This document shows, one piece after another, positions 27,844-36,243 of a stretch of 64,000 bases of DNA. The position numbers were made by a program, and so were the translations under genes. The number at the start of each line of letters is the position of its first letter. Within the stretch, counting starts at the first letter, position 1. The DNA is from Streptomyces sp. HPF1205 (lineage in GTDB: Bacteria > Actinomycetota > Actinomycetes > Streptomycetales > Streptomycetaceae): positions 62,001 to 126,000 of the forward strand of contig NZ_JAINVH010000003.1 in assembly GCF_020400825.1 (NCBI RefSeq), read 5' to 3'. A model generated the notes under the pieces. The model saw only the letters and a program-made list of their open reading frames with translations. It searched no databases and was not told the DNA's origin.

Positions 27844-28506
27844 TCAGGCCGACCCGTCGGCCGCGGTGACCGCCGGCGTCCGGTCCACGACCCACGGGTC
27901 CGTGGCGTTGCCGATGATCGCCTTCTTCGAGTCCCAGGCCCCGTACCGCGGGTTGATCCGCACGCCCAGCGACTTGGCGGTCCTGGAGATCGCGGCCACC
28001 ACCGCGGCGTTCCCGTTGTCGCTGCCGGGCTGGTACCCGAGTTGCGTGATGAGCTTGTTGACCTCGACGTTCGTGCGGAAGAAGTCGTCGATCCCCGAGG
28101 GCACGACGCCGTACTGAGCGAGGAGCTGCTGGTCCAGTTGCGCCTCGTTGCCACCGAACTGCTGCAGGGCCAGGGCGTGGTCCTGCTGCGTCTCGCCGGC
28201 GCTGACGGTGACGCCGGCGTCCCGGGCCGCCTTGCCGATGACCTCGTTCTGAACGAGCATGCTCAGCATCTGCGAGGGCAGCTTGCCGCTGTTGTCGACC
28301 AGCTGGGCGCCCTGTGGGATCTTCTGTTCGGCCGTCCGTACCTCGTCGACCCGCGACTGCAGCGCGGACACCGTGATCCGGTGGTCACCGACCACGGCGG
28401 CGGCGCCGGCGTGGGTCGGGCCCGATCCGCACGCGGTCAGGGCCGGCGAGGCGAGCAGCAGCCCGGCTGCGGCGATCGAGACGGCGGCGGTACGGCGGCG
28501 GACCAT
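27844..28506 (-). CDS. SurA N-terminal domain lipoprotein
   Basis: 220 residues. A lipoprotein signal peptide ends in the lipobox LTAC (Cys about residue 26). The rest matches the SurA-N/chaperone-like fold: VGDHRITVSALQSRVDEVRTAEQ, MLSMLVQNEVIGKAARDAGV. No parvulin peptidyl-prolyl isomerase domain is present, so any chaperone role would be by binding alone. It sits alone upstream of mazG; this neighbour pair is common in Streptomyces. Confidence 0.88.
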   Translation of the reverse strand: MVRRRTAAVSIAAAGLLLASPALTACGSGPTHAGAAAVVGDHRITVSALQSRVDEVRTAEQKIPQGAQLVDNSGKLPSQMLSMLVQNEVIGKAARDAGVTVSAGETQQDHALALQQFGGNEAQLDQQLLAQYGVVPSGIDDFFRTNVEVNKLITQLGYQPGSDNGNAAVVAAISRTAKSLGVRINPRYGAWDSKKAIIGNATDPWVVDRTPAVTAADGSA

Positions 28507-28642
28507 GGTGCCTCCCGGTAGGGGAACGCTGGAATACGAGCCTCACGATGCGTGCAGATGATCGAGCACGAGGATATTGAGGCCGGGCCGCCGATATCCA
28601 GCACTCCGTGCAACGCGATCGCGCCAGGCGCCGCGCCGCCGC

Positions 28643-29431
28643 TCAGTCCGCGCACTGCGCGAGCATCGCCTGCTTGTCCGCGGCCGTGACCGGCAACTGG
28701 TATTTCAGCGAGACCTGTGCGATCCGCACCGCGTAGGAACAGCGGATCTGCTTGTTCGGCGGCAGCCAGGACGCCGCCCCCGAGTCGCCCTTGGCCTCGT
28801 TGGACGGGCCGTCGACCGGGATGAGGTTCAGCGGGTCGTTGGCTATCTGCTCGCGCTTGGTCTTCGCCCAGTGCGCGGCGCCCATCTGCCAGTCGTAGGA
28901 CAGGGGCATCACGTGGTCGATCTGGACCGTGGTCGCCTTGGCCTTGGTCCAGTGGATGACCCGGCCCGTGTACGGGTCGTCGAGCGTCATCGACGTCACC
29001 ACGCAGTTCGACCCGGAGCGGTACGCCAGACCCTGCCCGTCGCGTTTGAGGACGTCGTCACGGGTGTCGCAGCCGTTGTGGGCGAAGGGGACGCCGGGCA
29101 CGCCGTCCATCCAGGCGTATCCGAACTGGTCGCGGCTGTAGCCGGTCTTGGGCCCGCGTCCCTTCGTCGCGACCTTGCCGATGAGCGTCCGCGCCTTGGC
29201 ACGGTCGGCGGACGCTATGGGCGCCAGGCCCGGCTTGGTCCCGTCCGGATTGTCGAGCGGGCTGACCGCGTGGCCGTCGCCGGCCACCGGGCCGCTCGAC
29301 GCCGTCCCGGTCCCGCTGCCCGGGTCGGCGCCCTTGCCCGTTCCCACCGTGGTGTCCTTGCATCCCGCCACGCCGAGCGCCGCGGCCAGCATCGCGGCGC
29401 ACGCGATCGCGCGGGTCGTCCGAGTGTCCAT
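28643..29431 (-). CDS. HNH-type nuclease lipoprotein (secreted)
   Basis: 262 residues from the ATG at 29431 (GGGGTGGG upstream; an ATG eight codons earlier lacks a ribosome site). Signal peptide with lipobox ALGVAGC. The nuclease core is TTVQIDHVMPLSYDWQMGA (DH pair), NDPLNLIPVDGPSNEAKGD (Asn) and ASWLPPN, the DUF1524/HNH arrangement; C-terminal CSYAVRIAQVSLKY is also conserved. Likely degrades extracellular DNA. Four cysteines in the mature region may form disulfides. Confidence 0.85.
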   Translation of the reverse strand: MDTRTTRAIACAAMLAAALGVAGCKDTTVGTGKGADPGSGTGTASSGPVAGDGHAVSPLDNPDGTKPGLAPIASADRAKARTLIGKVATKGRGPKTGYSRDQFGYAWMDGVPGVPFAHNGCDTRDDVLKRDGQGLAYRSGSNCVVTSMTLDDPYTGRVIHWTKAKATTVQIDHVMPLSYDWQMGAAHWAKTKREQIANDPLNLIPVDGPSNEAKGDSGAASWLPPNKQIRCSYAVRIAQVSLKYQLPVTAADKQAMLAQCAD

Positions 29432-29609
29432 GAACCCACCCCGCTTCCTCGTCATTTGATGTGTTCCTGCCCACCCTCGCGGCCCTTACGACGCGTTCGC
29501 GCACGCGGTACCCCCATCGGGGGCCCGGGTGCGGACAAGCGCGCGAGTGTGTCGGACAAAAGTACGGGGTCTTCCGCCGGCCCGCGTCCGGCTGACGGCG
29601 CCCCGGCGG

Positions 29610-31172
29610 CTACCCCTGGACCTGGCCGAGCCAGGCAAGGGTGCGGCGGATCTCCGCCGCGAAGGGGTGGTTGGGTCCGTGAACGCGCTCCGCGTCGTAC
29701 AGCAGCCGGGTGAGCACGTCACGGGCGCCGGGCCGGTCGCCCATGGACAGCAACAGGTGAGCGATACGGCGGCGGATGTCCAGCGGAAGCGCGGGGTCAC
29801 CGGCCGCCCACTGCTCGAAGTACGGCAGCAGCACCCGGTACTCGGACAACGCGGCGACGGTGTCGCCGAGTTGTTCCAGGCATTGGGCCGCCTCGTAACG
29901 GAACCGCAGCGCCTGCCGGTCCGCTCCCCCGTACTGGAGCGCGAACTCCTCCGACAGCCGCCGCAGTTCCGGCAGCGCCCTGCGGTACTGGCCGTCCTCC
30001 ATCAGCGTCGCCGCGTACTGCTTGCGCAGCGTCCGCAGCACGGGTGAGTGCTCGCCGTGCCTCTCCGCGGCGGCCGGGATGATGCCGCCGAGCAGGTCGA
30101 CGGCCTGGGTGATCCGGCCGGCGTCGAGCAACCGCTTGACCTCGTCGACCGCGCCGGCCAGGTCGGGACCCGAGGGGGCGGGAGTCGAGGCGGCGGGAGC
30201 CGGCGGGGCAACCACCTGTGCGGGTACGGCGGACGGCTCTGCCACGGGCGCGGTGGCGCGGTCGGGCCAGGGCGCATGCGGGCGCAGGAACGGGCGGGTC
30301 GGGTCCATCGGACCGAGCGGCGGGTGGTGGGCGCTGGGAACGGGCAGCAGCGCGGCCAGTTCCCGGTGGACGTCCTGCGCCCCGGCCGGACGGTGCTGCG
30401 GGTCCTTGGCCAGCAACCGCAGCACCAGCGCCTCCAACGGCTGCGGCACCTCGGGCCGTACCTGCCGCACCGGCAGCGGCGCCTCGTACAGGTGCCGGTG
30501 CAGCACACCCAGAGCGGTCGCCCCTGCGAACGGCACGTGCCCGCTGAGCAGTTCGTGCAGCAGCACCCCGAGGGCGTACAGGTCCGTACGCGGCCCCACG
30601 GTGCCGCCCATCGCCTGCTCGGGGGCCATGTAAGCGGGGCTGCCGATCGGCGAACCGGTGTGGGTCAGGCGGGTGGTGTCGGTGTCCATGACGGCCGCGA
30701 CGCCGAGGTCCAGCACGGTGACCGTGCCGTCGGGGCGGACGATCACGTTGCGCGGCTTCAGGTCGCGGTGCACGATCGGCACGGCGTGCACCGCGGTCAG
30801 CACCGCGCACAACTGCGCCGCAACCGCGACCGCCCACGGCCACGGGTACGGGTCGTGCTCGGCGAGGTGGTCACCGAGGTCGGCGCCCTCCACGTACTGC
30901 ATCACCAGGTACAGGTCGTCGCCGTCGGCACCCGCGTCGTGCACGGTGACCAGCCCCGGGTGATCGACCTGGGCGGTGACACGGCATTCGCGGTCGAAGC
31001 GGCGGCGCAACTCCTCGGCCTCGTCGCCGGCCGCCACCTTGTCGGGGCGCAGCAGCTTGACGGCGACCCTGCGGTCCAGCCTCCGGTCGTACGCGGTCCA
31101 CACCTGGCCCATGCCGCCCTGACCGATGATCGTGGCGAGTTCGTACCTCCCGGCGATGATCCGGCCGATCAC
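29610..31172 (-). CDS. Cytosolic Ser/Thr protein kinase with TPR-like C-terminal region
   Basis: 520 residues. The kinase domain (about 1–270) has IIGQGGMGQVW, the ATP lysine K39, HRDLKPRN (D137), and MAPEQ. The metal-binding motif is DLG (155–157) instead of DFG, a tolerated but uncommon form. There is no transmembrane helix and no PASTA domain; a Pro/Ala linker (about 300–345) leads to a helical repeat region (about 350–520) with tetratricopeptide-like spacing (RRALPELRRLSEEFALQYG, AALSEYRVLLPYF). The GTG start overlaps the stop of the upstream membrane-protein gene (GTGA) and has AAGGAGGAGGG upstream. Confidence 0.9.
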   Translation of the reverse strand: MIGRIIAGRYELATIIGQGGMGQVWTAYDRRLDRRVAVKLLRPDKVAAGDEAEELRRRFDRECRVTAQVDHPGLVTVHDAGADGDDLYLVMQYVEGADLGDHLAEHDPYPWPWAVAVAAQLCAVLTAVHAVPIVHRDLKPRNVIVRPDGTVTVLDLGVAAVMDTDTTRLTHTGSPIGSPAYMAPEQAMGGTVGPRTDLYALGVLLHELLSGHVPFAGATALGVLHRHLYEAPLPVRQVRPEVPQPLEALVLRLLAKDPQHRPAGAQDVHRELAALLPVPSAHHPPLGPMDPTRPFLRPHAPWPDRATAPVAEPSAVPAQVVAPPAPAASTPAPSGPDLAGAVDEVKRLLDAGRITQAVDLLGGIIPAAAERHGEHSPVLRTLRKQYAATLMEDGQYRRALPELRRLSEEFALQYGGADRQALRFRYEAAQCLEQLGDTVAALSEYRVLLPYFEQWAAGDPALPLDIRRRIAHLLLSMGDRPGARDVLTRLLYDAERVHGPNHPFAAEIRRTLAWLGQVQG

Positions 31173-31762
31173 CTGCCCTCCTCCTTGCGGAGGAAGTGGC
31201 TCAACTCGTCCAGTTCCGCCCGGACCTGGTCGATCCGGGGCCCGGTGGGAGGCAGCGGCGGGGCGGGTTCCCGCCGATCGTGGCCGAAGGGGGTCGGGCC
31301 GGGTATGGAGGTCCCGGCGTGCCCCGGCCCGGTCGCAGGCGGCGCCGCCCCGGGTATCAGCCCCGGCTCGTATCCGTACGGGTGCGTGTACGGCCGCGGC
31401 GCAAGGGCCGCGGTGGCCGGCCCGCGCTCCGGTCGCGTGCGGCGGATGTCCATGATCAGGAAGTACGTGGGGGTGACCGCCATACACACCAGCAGGCAGG
31501 CGGTACCGACGTTGGTCTGCCAGCTGTTGTCGTCCCGCCCGGTTCCGACGAGCATGAAGCCGCCCGTCCCGACCACGCCCGCCAGGGGCACCAGTGCCCA
31601 GTCCAGGGGGCGCCGCAGCAGGAGCGCCAGTCGCAGGAAGGAGCCCCAGGCGCCCACCCCGAGGGTCACCACGGGCAGCACCGCGAAGAGCACGCGCAGC
31701 CCGATGACCGTGCCGCGACCCGCGGGTCTGGGCTGTGGCGGCGCGATGCCGGGGCCGTACAT
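31169..31762 (-). CDS. Small integral membrane protein coupled to the kinase
   Basis: 197 residues. Three hydrophobic segments: GLRVLFAVLPVVTLGVGAWG, WALVPLAGVVGTGGFMLVG and GTACLLVCMAVTPTYFLIM. A cytoplasmic Pro-rich tail ends in a charged helix (DQVRAELDELSHFLRKEEGR). The ATG at 31762 has AGGAG 8 nt upstream. Its stop overlaps the kinase start, implying co-translation; it may anchor the otherwise soluble kinase at the membrane (inference). Confidence 0.82.
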   Translation of the reverse strand: MYGPGIAPPQPRPAGRGTVIGLRVLFAVLPVVTLGVGAWGSFLRLALLLRRPLDWALVPLAGVVGTGGFMLVGTGRDDNSWQTNVGTACLLVCMAVTPTYFLIMDIRRTRPERGPATAALAPRPYTHPYGYEPGLIPGAAPPATGPGHAGTSIPGPTPFGHDRREPAPPLPPTGPRIDQVRAELDELSHFLRKEEGR

Positions 31763-31985
31763 CCTGTGCTCCTGGACCTCGATGCTGATGGGGTGGCGGA
31801 ACGTGATCGTCCCGATGGTGCCGCGGTGCTTCCCGGGGCGGCCCTGGCGCCGGGGGCGCCGGGAGGGCGCGCCGGTCCGCGGCGGCACGGGCCGCGCGCC
31901 CGCCCCTCGGCGGACGCAGTGCGAGACTAGCGGCCCGCGGTGACGGACGCCGCCCCGCTCGTGGACCGGACCGGACCGGGGACAA

Positions 31986-34034
31986 CTACTCCGGCCGCAC
32001 GGTCCCGTCGGTCAGTCCGTCGTAGAGTCCCTGAACGAGTCGCTCCCCGAGGCGGGACGCCTGGCGCAGTGCTTCCTCGAACCGGGCGAGGGTCCGGAAG
32101 CGTTCGCCGTAGCGCCGCTGGTCGGCCAGGGGCAGGCGTGGCACCTGGAGGCGGCGGACGTCGAGCCGGGTGGCGGTCGAGGCATAGCTGCTGGCCTGCC
32201 GGTTGTTGGCCGTACCCCGCAGGAACCCGGCCAGGAACCAGGGGTCGAGAGCAGCGCTGTCGGCGCGCAGCAGATACAGGTTGCGGCCCAGTGCCGCCCC
32301 CGCCTCCGCTTCGTCGACGACCCGGGCTATGGCGCCACCGCCGAGCACCGGCACCACCACGTCACCCGGCTCCGTGAGCACCGGCTCCTCCACCGGGCTC
32401 TCCGGCCGGCCGGCCGGGAGTATGCCGCTGGGCGCGGTGCCCGCCATGACGTCGTGCTCGGTCAGGACCGGTGGGGCGGCACCGCTCGGTGGAGCTGTGC
32501 CGGAGCCGCCCGCCCGCATCAGGAGGGTGCCGGCGCGGGCGAGTTCGCCGATGCTGGTGGTGGGCCAGCGGGCGGGTTCGCCGGGGGTGGCCGCGGGTGG
32601 GGCCAGCTCCGTGGTGCGGCGCAGGGTAGCGGCCAGCCGGTCCCGTACCGAGGCGAGTTCGGCGGCTCCGCCGGCGACGGGCAGAGGCAGATGACGGGCG
32701 GGGGCCAGGTCGACGTCGTCGTCGAGGAGCTCGATGACGGGCAGCACCCGGCTGATCCCGGGGCGCTCGCGCAGGGCACCCGTGCGGTCGAAGGACTGCC
32801 ATGCCTCGAGCGCCGCTGCCCTGACGGCCTGCCAGGGGGCGCGCTCCGCGCCCTGGCCCGGTACCGCCCCGGCGTCGACCAGCAGCAGGTGATGTCCGGG
32901 GCGGGACTCGGCGCCGGGCCGGCGCAGCACCCACAGGTGGAGAGGGATGCCGTAGGGCGGGGCAGCGCCGGCAGGCAGCGCTATCACCGCGCGAAGGGCG
33001 CCGCGGCGCAGCAGGTCGGCCCGGATCCGGCGGCCGGATCTACGGGACGCGGCGGCCGGCGGCATCAGCATGACTACTGTCCCGCCGTCGCGGACATGGG
33101 CCAGGGCGTGCTGGAGCCAGGCCAGCTCCGACTCGGTTCTGGCCGGGAAGCCGTACTCCCAGCGGGAGTCGTAACCGAGTTCGTCATGGCCCCAGTTGCG
33201 GTCGTTGAAGGGCGGGTGGCACAGCACCGCGTCGGCGGCGAGGCCCGGGAAGGCGTCCGAACGGAGGCTGTCGCCGGTCTCGACCCGGATCCGGACGGCC
33301 GGGTCGGTCGCGAACGCGAGGCGCAGCGCGGTGAGAGCGGCCAGGTCGGCATCGGACTCCTGGGCGTGGACCGCCTCCGTGGCGGCGGATGCCCGCAGCA
33401 GGGAACCGGTGCCGCACGCCGGGTCGAACACGCTGCGCGGGGCACCGCCGACCAGTGCCGCCATGAGTTCGGCCGGCTCGGAAGGGGTGAGAGTGAACTG
33501 ACGCGGGTTGGCGTCGAGGTAACGGCCGAGCAGGAACTCGTAGGCCTGACCCGGGCCCATCTCCAGGGCGAGGTCCCCGGTGGCGCGCAGCAAGCCGATC
33601 TCACCATCGAGGGACTCGGGTAGCTCGATGGGGTGATCCGGCCCGAATCTGCTGGTCAGGGCCTGCGCCATGGCACCGGGTAGCGGCGCGGCCAGAGGGG
33701 TGCCGGGGTCGGCGGTGTACGTCACCACCATGCTTGGTCGTTCACGAACCGTCAGCAGGAACGACCCGGCGATGCGCAGTGCGACGGGCGCCCCCTCCGG
33801 GTGGCGTTCGGTCTGCTGCCACGCTCTTTCCCGCAGCGGGAATTCCGCCAGTTTGCCCTGGTCCCGCAACCATCGCTCGATCGCGCTGAGCTCGAAGGTC
33901 GGGCTGGTCTCGGTGCCTCCCACGGGCTTGGGGAAGTTGTCGTGGCGCCGCCGCCAGTTGCTGACAGCGGCGCGCCCGACGCCCGCCAGCCTGGCGATCG
34001 CCGCCGAGTTCACCTCGCTTGCCTTCTCCGACAT
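31986..34034 (-). CDS. Solitary type I-like N6-adenine DNA methyltransferase with N-terminal HTH
   Basis: 682 residues. A helix-turn-helix starts the protein (SAAIARLAGVGRAAVSNWRR). The methylase domain has SAM motif I FDPACGTGSLL (203–213), but the catalytic NPPF is CHPPFND here (His273 instead of Asn; codon CAC at 33216–33218 on the complement). Downstream is the usual PPAAASRRSGRRIRADLLRRG block. From about residue 500 the protein resembles a type I specificity-subunit half (VLTEPGDVVVPVLGGGAIARV, LRGTANNRQASS, RLQVPRLPLADQRRY), giving a fused M+S layout. No restriction (HsdR) gene is nearby. AAGGGGAG precedes the ATG. Methylation activity is doubtful given the substitution. Confidence 0.85.
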   Translation of the reverse strand: MSEKASEVNSAAIARLAGVGRAAVSNWRRRHDNFPKPVGGTETSPTFELSAIERWLRDQGKLAEFPLRERAWQQTERHPEGAPVALRIAGSFLLTVRERPSMVVTYTADPGTPLAAPLPGAMAQALTSRFGPDHPIELPESLDGEIGLLRATGDLALEMGPGQAYEFLLGRYLDANPRQFTLTPSEPAELMAALVGGAPRSVFDPACGTGSLLRASAATEAVHAQESDADLAALTALRLAFATDPAVRIRVETGDSLRSDAFPGLAADAVLCHPPFNDRNWGHDELGYDSRWEYGFPARTESELAWLQHALAHVRDGGTVVMLMPPAAASRRSGRRIRADLLRRGALRAVIALPAGAAPPYGIPLHLWVLRRPGAESRPGHHLLLVDAGAVPGQGAERAPWQAVRAAALEAWQSFDRTGALRERPGISRVLPVIELLDDDVDLAPARHLPLPVAGGAAELASVRDRLAATLRRTTELAPPAATPGEPARWPTTSIGELARAGTLLMRAGGSGTAPPSGAAPPVLTEHDVMAGTAPSGILPAGRPESPVEEPVLTEPGDVVVPVLGGGAIARVVDEAEAGAALGRNLYLLRADSAALDPWFLAGFLRGTANNRQASSYASTATRLDVRRLQVPRLPLADQRRYGERFRTLARFEEALRQASRLGERLVQGLYDGLTDGTVRPE

Positions 34035-34156
34035 CGCCCCGCTCCCCTTCCCCCTCGGTCCCTCGCGCCCGGCCAGCACTGGACCCCTCTTCCACTCGCA
34101 CCTGGCGCGTGTGAGATCGAGCATACCCAGCAAATCGACGCTACTCGCTTCACGGA

Positions 34157-34229
34157 GTGAACTTCACTCTTTCGTGAACTCATGTTGACTCGGTTCACAG
34201 CGCATGCTCTCATTGACACGTTGGTTCAC
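34157..34229. promoter_or_regulatory. Cluster of GTGAAC/GTTCAC half-sites between methylase and lipoprotein
   Basis: GTGAAC at 34157 and 34174, GTTCAC at 34193 and 34224; the first continues as GTGAACTTCAC. TTGACT (34185–34190) and TTGACA (34213–34218) -35-like boxes lie among them. It is the shared control region of two divergent genes and is AT-richer than its surroundings. Confidence 0.5.
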
Positions 34230-34268
34230 AGGGCCGGAGGGGCCCGCCGATCCATAGGGGGGATATTC

Positions 34269-34997
34269 ATGTCCAGGTTCATGTCCGTGACCACGTCCAG
34301 GTCCGCACTCAACTCGCTCGCGGCGGCTGGTGCGCTGGCCGTCCTGCTCGCCGCTGGAGCGGTCGCGTGCGGTCCCGCGAAGGATTCCGCCACAAGCTCG
34401 GACAGCGGCGGCACGGCCAAGCCGGCGGCCTCGGCGCCGGCCAAGCAGGAGAAGAACGAGAAGAACGAGAAGAACAAGGCCGCGACCGAGCCCACGGCCA
34501 AGCCGGCCTTCAAGGGGGACGGGACGTACCGGGTGGGCACGGACATCCGACCCGGTACCTATCTGACCAGCGGCAACAAGGACGACATGTGCTACTGGGA
34601 GCGCGCGAAGGACGCGAAGGGGGACGCGGACTCGATCCTGGCCAACGACAACGTCACGGGCAGCAGTTACGTCACGATCACCAAGACCGATCGGATCTTC
34701 AAGACGACGGGCTGCAGTGACTGGTACGCGGTGACGGCCAATAAGGCCGGCGCACCGAAGTCCTCGATGTCCGGCGACGGCATGTACAAGGTCGGCAAGG
34801 ACATCCTCCCCGGCACCTACCGGAGCGCAGGTAGCACCGACGGGAACTGCTACTGGGAGCGCAGCAAGGACGCCTTGCACGGCGTCGACTCGATAACGGC
34901 GAACGATAACGCCACCGGTTCCGCCGTCGTGACGATCGCGGGCTCCGACGCCTATTTCAAGACCAGCGGCTGCGCCGACTGGCACAAGACCGGCTGA
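34269..34997 (+). CDS. Lipoprotein with two tandem ~75-residue domains
   Basis: 242 residues. Signal peptide with lipobox AVAC, then a Lys/Asn/Glu linker containing three NEK repeats. Two copies of a domain follow: GDGTYRVGTDIRPGTYLTSG ... CYWERAKD ... SILANDN ... FKTTGCSDW, and GDGMYKVGKDILPGTYRSAG ... CYWERSKD ... SITANDN ... FKTSGCADW. Each copy has two cysteines that could form a disulfide. The domain occurs in many actinobacterial surface proteins without known function. GGGGGGA precedes the ATG at 34269. Divergent from the methylase. Confidence 0.85.
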   Translation: MSRFMSVTTSRSALNSLAAAGALAVLLAAGAVACGPAKDSATSSDSGGTAKPAASAPAKQEKNEKNEKNKAATEPTAKPAFKGDGTYRVGTDIRPGTYLTSGNKDDMCYWERAKDAKGDADSILANDNVTGSSYVTITKTDRIFKTTGCSDWYAVTANKAGAPKSSMSGDGMYKVGKDILPGTYRSAGSTDGNCYWERSKDALHGVDSITANDNATGSAVVTIAGSDAYFKTSGCADWHKTG

Positions 34998-35069
34998 CCG
35001 GCCCGGTCAACCGCACCATCACCCGAGGCGCGGCGGCGATCCGCCGCGCCTCCCGGGAGGGAACACACC

Positions 35070-35891
35070 ATGCACCTCAGCACCATCCGCCGCGGCATGG
35101 CGATCGTCGCACTCTGCGCGACGGCCGCGATGGGCCTCACCGCGTGCCGGAGCGGCGATGGAAAGCCGGCCGCGGACCCCTCATCCACACGTTCGGCGGG
35201 CGGGGACGGCACCGCCACCCCTGACCCGTCGTCGTCAAAGGCGGCTGCACCGGCTCCACCGCAGTCCGCCCTGGCGCAGCTTCCGGCCTCGGAGATAGTC
35301 CGCCGGGCCACCCGCGCCATGACGGCCGTCCATTCGCTCACGGCCGACGCCAAGGGGAGCGCGGACGGCAAGCCGCTGGCGTTCGACGTGGCGATCAACA
35401 CGCGCAATGAGTGCACGGGACACATCTCCGAGGGCCGGGCAACGGCGAAACTCATCTCCACCGGAACCCATGTGTACCTGGCGGGCGACGACGCCTTCTT
35501 GCGCCAGATGGGCGGCGCTCCGATGGTGCGGTTGCTGCACGGGAAGTGGATGAAGGCGGCCGCCACGAGCTCCGGCGGCAAGGACCTGGCGGGGATCTGC
35601 GACCTCAAGAACCTGCTGTCCGGTTTCCAGGAGAAGCCTCACAAGCCGCGCAAGGGTGCTCCGACGACGGTCGATGGGAAGCAGGCGATACCGGTCACCG
35701 ACAGCGACCCGAAGGACGGCTCCACGAGCACCGCGTACATAGCGGCTGACGGGACGCCCTACGTCCTGAAGGTCGTGACGGTCGGCGGCACCGGTCCGGG
35801 CACCGTCGTCTTCAGCGGGTTCGACGCTCCGGTCCACGTCGGGACGCTGCCCGCCGACCGGATAGTCGACATCGACACGTTGGGTTCCTGA
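35070..35891 (+). CDS. LppX/LprG-like lipoprotein
   Basis: 273 residues. Signal peptide with lipobox LTAC, a Ser/Pro/Ala linker, then a domain resembling the LolA-like fold of LppX/LprG: ASEIVRRATRAMTAVHSLTA, a beta-rich middle (AFDVAINTRNECTGHISEGRA, LISTGTHVYLAGDDAFLRQM), and a C-terminal PYVLKVVTVGG...VVFSGFDAPV. Such proteins bind or transfer lipids at the membrane; function here is by fold resemblance. GGGAGGG precedes the ATG. 72 bp after the duplicated-domain lipoprotein, possibly co-transcribed. Confidence 0.82.
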   Translation: MHLSTIRRGMAIVALCATAAMGLTACRSGDGKPAADPSSTRSAGGDGTATPDPSSSKAAAPAPPQSALAQLPASEIVRRATRAMTAVHSLTADAKGSADGKPLAFDVAINTRNECTGHISEGRATAKLISTGTHVYLAGDDAFLRQMGGAPMVRLLHGKWMKAAATSSGGKDLAGICDLKNLLSGFQEKPHKPRKGAPTTVDGKQAIPVTDSDPKDGSTSTAYIAADGTPYVLKVVTVGGTGPGTVVFSGFDAPVHVGTLPADRIVDIDTLGS

Positions 35892-36243
35892 CCCGGTGTT
35901 TCCGGACGGACCGGGCGTCGATCACGCTTCTGCCGCGGGTGACCGAGCGCGGCCTGGTGTCCCTCCGGTGCATGCGCCGGAGAGACGACCGCGATGAGGT
36001 CTGCCGTGATGCGGGTGGTGACGCCCCGGCCTGCCCGGGGAGTGCCGCGCCCGGCGTGGAGGGGGCGCCGGGCGCGGGCAAGCAGGTGCGGATTGTCCGG
36101 CTCCGGCGGAGCGCGGTGACCGGTCGGTGACGGGTCGGTTACGGCCATGGGGGCGACTGGACCGCCTCATGGGTCCCGTGGACACAGCCTCGTCCCGTAT
36201 CTTTTCCGGCAGACCCCGACCCAGCTTCCACGGGAGGACGACG
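35892..36243. other. Spacer before the DUF2079 gene
   Basis: 352 bp between two rightward genes. I see no gene, RNA or strong hairpin; only a short CGGTCGGTGACGGGTCGGTTAC duplication-like stretch near 36120. Confidence 0.4.
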
